A stretch of DNA of 10,848 bases, taken from an uncultured Gemmatimonadaceae bacterium. GTDB taxonomy: Bacteria > Gemmatimonadota > Gemmatimonadetes > Gemmatimonadales > Gemmatimonadaceae. Positions 1 through 4,939 of the stretch are shown piece by piece. The first letter of the stretch is position 1. Every line of letters starts with the position of its first letter. The stretch is taken from assembly GCA_955652265.1 (NCBI GenBank), contig CATPBD010000015.1, forward strand, positions 1 to 10,848. Direction: 5' to 3'. The position numbers and the translations under genes are program-made. Under the pieces are notes generated by a model that searched no databases, was not told the DNA's origin, and saw only the letters and a program-made list of their open reading frames with translations.

Positions 1-156
1 ATCGACACGATTCCGAAAACGCTGCTGGTGGTCGAGGACAACGAGACACAGCGGCAGAGCATCGTCGAGCTCATCGCGCACGACGACGTCGAGATCACGG
101 CCGTCGGCTCGGCGGAAGAAGCCCGCAACAAGCTGCAGGAAAAGCACTTCGACTGA
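1..156 (+). CDS. Hybrid histidine kinase, 3' part, ending at an in-frame TGA inside a receiver domain (5' end outside window)
   Basis: Frame 1 is open from the window edge to TGA at 154-156. The 51 visible residues are the first half of a response-regulator receiver (REC) domain: the hydrophobic strand LLVV is followed by the acidic pair E12-D13 that binds Mg2+, then helix 1 and a second strand (ITAVGSAEEA), ending in HFD. The same frame resumes directly after the stop with MVLDLGL, which holds the phospho-acceptor Asp. D13 and that Asp (frame residue 56) are 43 apart, the normal REC spacing, so the two pieces were one domain. Known relatives are long hybrid kinases (sensor and HAMP or GAF regions, HisKA, HATPase, then several REC domains); the kinase core would lie upstream of this window. 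Whether the stop is real, read through or an assembly error cannot be told here. Seen: the frame, motifs and stop. Inferred: the identity as the tail of a hybrid kinase. Confidence 0.7.
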   Translation: MDTIPKTLLVVEDNETQRQSIVELIAHDDVEITAVGSAEEARNKLQEKHFD

Positions 157-825
157 ATGGTGCTCGACCTGGGACTCAAGAACAGCGGGATGAGCGGATT
201 CGACCTGCTCGAGAAGGTAAAGTCGGATCCGGAGAATCACGATCTGCCGATAATCATCTACACAGGCACCGAGCTGAGCCCGGAAGACGAGACGAGGATC
301 AAGAAGTACGCGGAGACGATCATCGTGAAGGATGTCAAGTCTCCCGAGCGGCTTCTCGACGAAACCGCGCTTTTCCTGCACCGGATCGAGGCGAAGCTGC
401 CGGAGCAGAAGCGGAAGATGCTCGAGCATCTGCACGATGCCGATTCGGTAGTAGCCGGCAAGAGCGTGCTCGTGGTCGACGACGACGTCCGCAACATCTT
501 CTCGCTGACGAGCATGCTGGAGGATCACGGCATGTATGTCCGCTTCGCGGAGAACGGAAAGCAGGCAATCGAGCAGCTGAAGGAAGACCCGAACGTGGAT
601 GCGGTGCTGATGGACGTCATGATGCCCGAAATGGATGGCTACGAGACGACCAAGGCAATTCGAGCGATGGATCAGTTCAAGGCACTGCCCATCATCGCGC
701 TCACCGCCAAGGCGATGAAGGGAGATCGTGAGAAGTGCATTGCGGCGGGGGCTTCGGACTACATCACGAAGCCGGTAGACACAGATCAGTTGTTGTCACT
801 GTTGCGGGTGTGGCTGTACCGGTAG
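157..825 (+). CDS. Tandem receiver-domain protein: C-terminal continuation of the hybrid histidine kinase
   Basis: This 222-residue frame is continuous with 1-156 apart from the TGA, so it is most likely the C-terminus of the same hybrid kinase; as a free-standing protein it would start at ATG 157, which abuts the stop. Residues 1-75 are the second half of REC1: phospho-acceptor D4, the strand IIIYTG, and Lys K58 in IVKD. A helical linker follows (about 75-100). REC2 (about 102-222) is canonical: acidic pair D108-D109, phospho-acceptor D153 in [11 protein letters not shown], Thr183 in ALTA and Lys205 in the ITKPV motif. REC1 is unusual: the loop after the Asp reads [11 protein letters not shown], two residues longer than the usual DxxMPxMDG and without the proline. 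No good Shine-Dalgarno stands before ATG 157 (AGGA lies about 16 bases away), which argues against independent translation. The end overlaps the likely cheR start by 16 bases. REC2 probably relays phosphate within this operon; its partner is unknown. Confidence 0.75.
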   Translation: MVLDLGLKNSGMSGFDLLEKVKSDPENHDLPIIIYTGTELSPEDETRIKKYAETIIVKDVKSPERLLDETALFLHRIEAKLPEQKRKMLEHLHDADSVVAGKSVLVVDDDVRNIFSLTSMLEDHGMYVRFAENGKQAIEQLKEDPNVDAVLMDVMMPEMDGYETTKAIRAMDQFKALPIIALTAKAMKGDREKCIAAGASDYITKPVDTDQLLSLLRVWLYR

Positions 826-1688
826 CGGCAGTACCCAGCACAGGCGCCGAGCCCGACCGGCAGTCCTTCAAGCCCGATCTCGAGAGAATCGAGATCGAGC
901 TGCTGCTGGAGGGAATCTTCCGTCACTACGGATTTGATTTCCGCGCCTACGCGTACGCATCGATCCGACGCCGATTGTGGAAGCGGATCGAGGAGGAAGG
1001 GCTCTCGAGCGTGAGCGCCTTGCAGGAGCGCGTGCTGCACGATCCCGAGATGATGGAGAAGCTGCTCCTCGATCTCTCCATCAATGTGACGTCGATGTTC
1101 CGCGATCCGGGCTTTTACCAGACCTTCCGCGAGCACGTGGTACCTCTCCTCAGGACGTATCCCTTCATCCGCCTCTGGCACGCCGGCTGTTCGACGGGTG
1201 AAGAGGTCTACTCGATGGCGATCCTGCTGCGCGAGGAAGGTCTGTACGATCGATCACGCATCTACGCGACGGACATCAACGAGGTCGTGCTGCAGAGAGC
1301 GAAGGCGGGGATCTTCCCGCTGGAACGGATGCAGGAGTACACCGACAACTACATGCGGGCCGGAGGGAAGAGATCGTTCTCGGAGTATTACACGGCGAAA
1401 TACGGCGGAGCGCTATTCGATCAGTCGCTGACGAAAAACGTGGTATTCTCGCAGCACAACCTGGTGACTGATCGCTCGTTCAGCGAGTTCAACGTCATCC
1501 TCTGCCGGAACGTGCTGATCTACTTCGACAAGACACTGCAGTCGAAGGTCCACGGACTCTTTTACGACAGTCTCGCCATGTTCGGCGTGCTGGGGCTGGG
1601 AAGCAAGGAGACGCTGCGCTTCATGGCCCACGAGGAGTGCTACCAGCAGATCGCGCCGCCGGAAAAAATCTTCCGGAAGGTGAGATAG
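810..1688 (+). CDS. cheR: CheR-type protein-glutamate O-methyltransferase
   Basis: S-adenosylmethionine-dependent methyltransferase of the CheR family, which in chemotaxis methylates glutamates of chemoreceptors in the cytoplasm. From the GTG at 810 it has 292 residues, close to enteric CheR (about 286). The N-terminal helical CheR domain (about residues 15-90: [38 protein letters not shown]) is followed by the catalytic domain with SAM motif [13 protein letters not shown] (H124-S135), ATDIN, and [10 protein letters not shown] (from L231). No TPR extension is present. The start is uncertain: the frame also offers GTG 735, but that would run 91 bases into the upstream receiver gene and add a low-complexity, unconserved N-terminus. 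No in-frame ATG lies before the conserved domain, and neither GTG has a clear Shine-Dalgarno. The stop abuts the cheB ATG with no gap. With no chemoreceptor gene in the window, its target may be a regulatory protein of this kinase cluster rather than a classical MCP; that is inference. Confidence 0.88.
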   Translation: MAVPVAAVPSTGAEPDRQSFKPDLERIEIELLLEGIFRHYGFDFRAYAYASIRRRLWKRIEEEGLSSVSALQERVLHDPEMMEKLLLDLSINVTSMFRDPGFYQTFREHVVPLLRTYPFIRLWHAGCSTGEEVYSMAILLREEGLYDRSRIYATDINEVVLQRAKAGIFPLERMQEYTDNYMRAGGKRSFSEYYTAKYGGALFDQSLTKNVVFSQHNLVTDRSFSEFNVILCRNVLIYFDKTLQSKVHGLFYDSLAMFGVLGLGSKETLRFMAHEECYQQIAPPEKIFRKVR

Positions 1689-2282
1689 ATGCCGTACTCG
1701 GTTGTCGGTATCGGAACCTCGTGGGGCGGTCTCGCCGCCATGAGGAAGCTGCTGAGTGACCTGCCGGCGGATTTCAGTTTGCCCGTCGTCGTGGTGCAGC
1801 ATCGCGGCAAAGATTCCGATCAGCTGCTGACCGAGCTCCTTCAGGACGCGACTGATCTGACTGTGTGCGAGGTCGAAGACAAGGATCCGCTAATGCCCGG
1901 CAGAGTCCACGTCGCCCCCGCGAACTATCACATCCTGATTGAGGCAGGCCATCTGTCGCTGACCATCGAGGAACCGGTGCGATTCAGCAGGCCATCGATC
2001 GACGTGATGCTCAGTTCGGCGGCTGATACGTACGGCAAAGGCGCTATCGGAGTCGTGCTCACCGGAGCCAACGAAGATGGAGCTCGGGGTCTCGCTGACA
2101 TCGTTAAACTGGGCGGCCGTGCCCTGGTGCAGGATCCGCGAACGGCTGAGATTCCGATCATGCCGGATGCCGCCGTGAAAGCAGTCCCCAGCGCCGAGGT
2201 GCTTCCGCTGGAGGCGCTGGCGCCGAGGCTGGTCGCGCTCAGTCACGAGCGGGAGAAGGCCGGAGCGAGGAGAGCGGTATGA
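1689..2282 (+). CDS. cheB: CheB-type protein-glutamate methylesterase, catalytic domain only
   Basis: This 197-residue protein is a CheB methylesterase domain alone, without the N-terminal receiver that controls classical CheB. It hydrolyses methyl-glutamate esters (and deamidates Gln) on chemoreceptor-like targets. The catalytic triad is visible: Ser11 in GIGTSWGG, His38 in VVVQHRG and Asp130 in VVLTGANEDGARG. The motifs VHVAPANYH (73-81), FSRPSIDVML (99-108) and PIMPDAA near the end are also typical. It begins immediately after the cheR stop, with an AAGGTGAG-like Shine-Dalgarno inside the cheR end, and its TGA overlaps the next ATG (ATGA at 2279-2282), so translation of cheR, cheB and the kinase is probably coupled. 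Because it has no receiver, its activity is not obviously gated by phosphorylation in cis; the separate REC domains encoded on either side may act in trans. In many bacteria CheB, CheR and kinase domains are fused in one protein, and this cluster looks like a split form of that. Confidence 0.92.
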   Translation: MPYSVVGIGTSWGGLAAMRKLLSDLPADFSLPVVVVQHRGKDSDQLLTELLQDATDLTVCEVEDKDPLMPGRVHVAPANYHILIEAGHLSLTIEEPVRFSRPSIDVMLSSAADTYGKGAIGVVLTGANEDGARGLADIVKLGGRALVQDPRTAEIPIMPDAAVKAVPSAEVLPLEALAPRLVALSHEREKAGARRAV

Positions 2283-3559
2283 GCGACGAGCGCGTCAACA
2301 TCCTCCTCGTCGACGATCGAGCGGAGAATCTTCTCGCCCTCGAGGCAATTCTGGAGCAGCTCGGCCAGCACCTGATTCGCGCGAACTCGGGACCGGAGGC
2401 TTTGAAGAAGGTACTGGTCGAAGAATTTGCGATGATCCTGCTGGACGTGCAGATGCCCGGAATGAACGGCTTCGAGGTGGCGGAGATCATCAAGTCGCGA
2501 GAGAGGTCACGCACGATACCCATCATCTTCCTGAGCGCCATCAGCAAGGAAGACGCGTATGTGTTCAAGGGCTACTCGATGGGCGCGGTGGATTATGTGT
2601 TCAAGCCCTTCAATCCGGATGTGCTCAGATCGAAGGTGGCGGTCTTCGTGGATCTCTTTCTCAAGCAGCGGGAGATCCAGCGCCAGGGCGACCTGCTGCG
2701 CGACATGGAGAAGCGCGAGCTCGAGCTCGAGCACCGCACATCACTGCTCGAAGCCGAAGCGCGCTCGGCGGCCAAGCTGTCGCAGATGAACGACGAGCTA
2801 CACCGCCGTCAGGTGGCGCTCGAGCAGGCGATGGGTGCGCGCAACAGGTTTTACGCCTCGATGAGCCATGAGCTGCGGACCCCGATCAACGCCGTGATCG
2901 GCTACAGCACGTTGATGCTCGACAATATCTACGGTCCGCTCAACGCCAAGCAGAAGGAGGGTCTGCAGCGCACTCTCAAGGCGGCGCGGCACCTGCTCGA
3001 GCTGGTGAACGATGTCCTCGACCTTTCCAAGATCGAGGCTGGGAAGATCGAGCTCACGCTACAGCCCGTGATGTTCCCCGGGTTGATCGAGGACCTGTTC
3101 GTCACCGTGCGGCCGCTCGCCGACGAGTATGGCTCTTCTCTCGCTCTCGACATGGAGAGCGAGCCGTTCAACATCGTGAGCGACCCACGGCGAGTGAGGC
3201 AGATCCTGCTCAATCTGCTGTCGAACGCGATCAAGTTCGGCGAGGGGAAGCCGATCCGCGTCGCGTGCAAACAATGCGCGGACAAGGGTGTAGAAATAGA
3301 AGTCATCGATGAGGGAGTCGGGATAGCGCAGGAGGACATGGTGCGCATCTTCGAGGAGTTCGTTCAGGTGTCTGAATCCAAACAGCCGGGCACCGGCCTG
3401 GGACTTCCGATCTCGAGGCGACTGGCCCAACTGCTGGATGGGTCTTTGACCGTGCACTCGGTGCCAGGGCAGGGAAGTGCCTTTCGTCTCACCCTGCCGC
3501 CCTCTCTTGAGGACGACCTGGCGCCTGCTGCTGAGTTATCCGCCGCTATGGTGGGTTAA
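2279..3559 (+). CDS. Sensor histidine kinase with N-terminal receiver domain (REC-coiled coil-HisKA-HATPase)
   Basis: This 426-residue soluble kinase has no signal peptide or membrane segment. Residues 1-125 form a receiver domain with acidic pair D12-D13, phospho-acceptor D56 in LLDVQMPGMNG, and K109 in VFKPF. Residues about 128-188 are a charged helical coiled coil. The HisKA H-box is ASMSHELRTPINAVIGY with phospho-histidine H197. The HATPase domain has the N-box QILLNLLSNAIKF (N316), G1 box DEGVGI (D344) and G2 box GTGLGL (371-376). All catalytic residues are present. The input is therefore probably phosphorylation of its own receiver, for example by the upstream hybrid kinase, rather than a ligand; no transcription-factor output is encoded here. 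It has a good Shine-Dalgarno (AGGAGAG at 2268-2274) inside cheB and a 4-base overlap with it. It is the last gene of the signalling cluster: a sigma-54-like promoter starts 13 bases after its stop. The domain calls are firm; its partners are inference. Confidence 0.93.
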   Translation: MSDERVNILLVDDRAENLLALEAILEQLGQHLIRANSGPEALKKVLVEEFAMILLDVQMPGMNGFEVAEIIKSRERSRTIPIIFLSAISKEDAYVFKGYSMGAVDYVFKPFNPDVLRSKVAVFVDLFLKQREIQRQGDLLRDMEKRELELEHRTSLLEAEARSAAKLSQMNDELHRRQVALEQAMGARNRFYASMSHELRTPINAVIGYSTLMLDNIYGPLNAKQKEGLQRTLKAARHLLELVNDVLDLSKIEAGKIELTLQPVMFPGLIEDLFVTVRPLADEYGSSLALDMESEPFNIVSDPRRVRQILLNLLSNAIKFGEGKPIRVACKQCADKGVEIEVIDEGVGIAQEDMVRIFEEFVQVSESKQPGTGLGLPISRRLAQLLDGSLTVHSVPGQGSAFRLTLPPSLEDDLAPAAELSAAMVG

Positions 3560-3572
3560 CTACATCCTTTTA

Positions 3573-3590
3573 TTGGCACAGACCCTGCCC
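3573..3590 (+). promoter_or_regulatory. Candidate sigma-54 (RpoN) -24/-12 promoter
   Basis: The stretch TTGGCACAGACCCTGCC matches the sigma-54 consensus YTGGCACG-N4-TTGCW. The invariant GG (3575-3576) and GC (3587-3588) are separated by exactly 10 bases, TGGCAC is perfect, and the -12 element reads CTGC instead of TTGC. It lies between the kinase stop (3559) and the lipoprotein ATG (3642), on the coding strand. A start of transcription near base 3600 would give a leader of about 40 bases with a GGAGG Shine-Dalgarno at 3630-3634. A sigma-70 reading (TTGGCA with TATAGT at 3593-3598) would have a spacer of only 14 bases, which is too short. No enhancer site for the required activator was identified. 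Confidence 0.55.
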
Positions 3591-3641
3591 TCTATAGTAG
3601 GGCCGTCGCGTTGAGCGGGGGTCCATTCTGGAGGCTTTAAA

Positions 3642-4118
3642 ATGTTCAAAAAGTTACTAATTCTTCCGGCCGCGGCTCTCGCGTTCGCATGCTCGAAGGG
3701 CGACAACAAAACTGCCGCCGACAGCGCGCTGAATTCTGATCTTTCGACCGCCGCCGCGAGCGGCGCGTACACGCCACTCGACAGCATCACTGCTGCGGAG
3801 CGCGCGGGCACGGCAAAGGGGCTGGCGAGCACAAGCGCAGCACCCCGGACCGTCTATCGCGCGCCAGTGCGTCGCACCACGACCACTCGTCGCAGCTCGT
3901 CGGGCGGAACGTATTCCTCGGCTCCGGTTTACAGCGCTCCTGCTCCGGCTCCAGTGGTAGTCAAGCACACCAAGCGTGACGCCGCGATCGGCGCTGGCGC
4001 TGGCGCTGTGATTGGCGCGGTCGCCGGCAGGAGCGTGAAGGGCGCGATCATCGGTGGCGCAGCCGGAGCGATCCTCGGCGGCATCATCGGCAACAACGTC
4101 GACAAGACGAAGAAGTAG
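3642..4118 (+). CDS. Glycine-zipper lipoprotein (YMGG/17-kDa antigen-like), unknown function
   Basis: This is a 158-residue predicted lipoprotein. The signal peptide MFKKLLILPAAALAFAC ends at lipobox Cys17 (AFAC; Ala at -3 is a slight departure from the usual Leu). After that comes a low-complexity linker rich in Ala, Ser, Thr and Pro (about 21-110), with a basic RRTTTTRR patch and a Tyr/Pro/Ala stretch. The C-terminus (about 113-152) is a glycine zipper, with alternating Gly and Ala and repeated GxxxG spacing (IGAGAGAVIGAVAG, then IIGGAAGAILGGIIGNN), ending in charged DKTKK. Glycine-zipper lipoproteins of this type sit in the outer membrane of Gram-negative bacteria, and several are envelope-stress or surface antigens; the exact role here is unknown. 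The start is secure: GGAGG lies 7 bases before ATG. The gene stands alone between a sigma-54-like promoter and a strong terminator, so it is probably a one-gene unit under its own control. Confidence 0.85.
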   Translation: MFKKLLILPAAALAFACSKGDNKTAADSALNSDLSTAAASGAYTPLDSITAAERAGTAKGLASTSAAPRTVYRAPVRRTTTTRRSSSGGTYSSAPVYSAPAPAPVVVKHTKRDAAIGAGAGAVIGAVAGRSVKGAIIGGAAGAILGGIIGNNVDKTKK

Positions 4119-4139
4119 GGCTGCCCGCTCTCCTTCTGG

Positions 4140-4182
4140 GCGCTCCGCACTGTTCTAGGGTGCGGGGCGCTTTTTTGTTTTT
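4140..4182 (+). terminator. Rho-independent terminator after the glycine-zipper lipoprotein gene
   Basis: An 11-bp stem is formed by GCGCTCCGCAC (4140-4150) and GTGCGGGGCGC (4160-4170), with one G-T wobble and a 9-base loop. It is followed at once by TTTTTT (4171-4176) and, after one G, by TTTTT. It starts 21 bases after the lipoprotein stop and should separate that gene from the downstream receiver-like gene and sucA. Confidence 0.93.
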
Positions 4183-4446
4183 GAACTGCAACTGAACAGG
4201 CGGGAGTTGCCAGTAGCGTAGATGTTAGTTGACAGTTCACTACGCCCGGACTTATCAGGGTGGCGTTTGGAGCAACTGCTTGTGACGCAACGCCCGTATT
4301 GAAGTCTGGACGTCATGAACTGAAAACTTGAATCTGTGCTACTGATAGCTCGCGCCTGTTCTGTCGCTTTTGATCCCGATCAACTGAGATGCAAATTTTC
4401 GGTTTCTGCTTGTGTTCTTCCCGATTGTTACTTACGATCAACGGGC
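4183..4446. other. Non-coding spacer between terminator and pseudo-receiver gene
   Basis: About 260 bases without a convincing gene. Base composition is more AT-rich and lacks the strong GC preference at third codon positions seen in the flanking genes. A reading frame in phase with the downstream gene is open from GTG 4336, but its codons (TGT, CTA, ATA, GAT, TTT) do not resemble the rest of the window, so I treat it as leader. The only structures I can point to are the candidate promoter at 4229-4258 and the inverted repeat around it. I see no RNA gene or riboswitch that I could name. Confidence 0.6.
4216..4258 (+). promoter_or_regulatory. Candidate sigma-70 promoter with overlapping inverted repeat
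   Basis: A perfect -35 hexamer TTGACA (4229-4234) is followed after 18 bases by TATCAG (4253-4258), which matches 4 of 6 positions of the -10 consensus. The -35 box lies between the two arms of a short inverted repeat, GCGTAG (4216-4221) and CTACGC (4240-4245), whose centres are 24 bases apart; this could be an operator, but arms of 6 bases can arise by chance. It is the first promoter-like sequence after the terminator and would drive the pseudo-receiver gene and perhaps sucA, with a leader of about 180 bases. Confidence 0.35.
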
Positions 4447-4926
4447 ATGTTTCCAGACCCAGACAACGCGCCTCTAAAGGACGGCGCCGTACCTCTCCGC
4501 GCACTGTGTATTGCGCGCCATTGCTTTTTGAGCGAACACATCGCCCGGTATTTCGCCCATATGGGCATCCTCACGACCGAGGCGGTGGGGCTCGATGCGG
4601 CGCTCGAGGCCGCGGCGTTGACGTCACCCGATGTTGTCATCTGCGACTACGACCTGCTGGCGACGATTCCGCTCGAGAAGTGGGAGCGTGACACGCTGCT
4701 CTCCAACACCCCTGTAATCGCTGTGAGCCTCACGAGGCACTCCCAGGAGCTGCAACTGCTTGATGTCAATGGAATCGCCGGCTTCCTTTACCTGCCGACG
4801 CTTGAGACCGCGCCAGCCCTCAAGATTCTGCACGCAGCCGCGACTCGCCCGAAGTACACGCTTCCCCTCCCCCTGCCTCTTCCCCTCCCTCTGAAGAGAG
4901 CGCCAAGGACAGTAGAGCGCGGTTAA
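4447..4926 (+). CDS. Degenerate receiver-domain (pseudo-receiver) protein with Leu-Pro repeat tail
   Basis: From ATG 4447 this is a 159-residue protein; a GTG at 4336 in the same frame would add 37 residues with atypical codon use, so the ATG is preferred although its Shine-Dalgarno is weak. Residues about 17-128 have the strand and helix pattern of a response-regulator receiver: LCIARHCFL, a helix, ILTTEAVGLDAALEAAA, then SPDVVICDYDLL with D67 at the phospho-acceptor position, then TPVIAVSL and GIAGFLYLPT. Two key elements are missing: the Mg2+-binding acidic pair is replaced by A-R-H (23-25), and the conserved Lys before Pro is Leu. It should therefore not be phosphorylated in the normal way and may act as a protein-interaction domain. 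The tail has LPLPLPLPLPL (139-149) and a basic end, with no output domain. The stop lies 10 bases before the sucA ATG, suggesting co-transcription. No specific function can be assigned. Confidence 0.68.
   Translation: MFPDPDNAPLKDGAVPLRALCIARHCFLSEHIARYFAHMGILTTEAVGLDAALEAAALTSPDVVICDYDLLATIPLEKWERDTLLSNTPVIAVSLTRHSQELQLLDVNGIAGFLYLPTLETAPALKILHAAATRPKYTLPLPLPLPLPLKRAPRTVERG
4861..4893 (+). repeat. Pyrimidine-rich imperfect tandem repeat encoding the Leu-Pro tail
   Basis: CTTCCCCTCCC occurs at 4861-4871 and again at 4879-4889, a period of 18 bases (six codons, LPLPLP). The whole tract is C and T apart from two G residues. It lies in the 3' end of the pseudo-receiver gene, about 45 bases before sucA. 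Such tracts can expand or contract by slippage in multiples that keep the frame. Confidence 0.7.
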
Positions 4927-4930
4927 ATTT

Positions 4931-4939
4931 AGAGGTATG
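4931..4939 (+). promoter_or_regulatory. Shine-Dalgarno-like AGAGGT directly abutting the sucA start codon
   Basis: AGAGG (4931-4935) is separated from ATG 4937 by one base, much closer than the usual 5-9. No other start is possible nearby: the sucA frame has a TAG at 4913-4915, no ATG, GTG or TTG between that and 4937, and the conserved FNDGYI motif begins at residue 10. Initiation may therefore rely on coupling to translation of the upstream gene, which ends at 4926. Confidence 0.5.

Noticed and set aside
154-175. Selenocysteine codon with SECIS at the in-frame TGA
   Set aside because: Not listed as a feature because only a weak 4-bp stem with internal mismatches could be drawn after the TGA, and no selenoprotein is known to me in this family; kept only as a minor option in the findings.
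735-809. Upstream extension of cheR from GTG 735
   Set aside because: It would overlap the receiver gene by 91 bases and encode an unconserved Gly/Val/Ala stretch; GTG 810 gives a normal CheR length.
3573-3598. Sigma-70 promoter TTGGCA/TATAGT upstream of the lipoprotein gene
   Set aside because: The spacer is 14 bases, too short; the same bases fit sigma-54 spacing exactly.
4336-4446. Upstream extension of the pseudo-receiver gene from GTG 4336
   Set aside because: Codon use is unlike the rest of the window, there is no Shine-Dalgarno, and the added 37 residues show no conserved pattern; ATG 4447 preferred.
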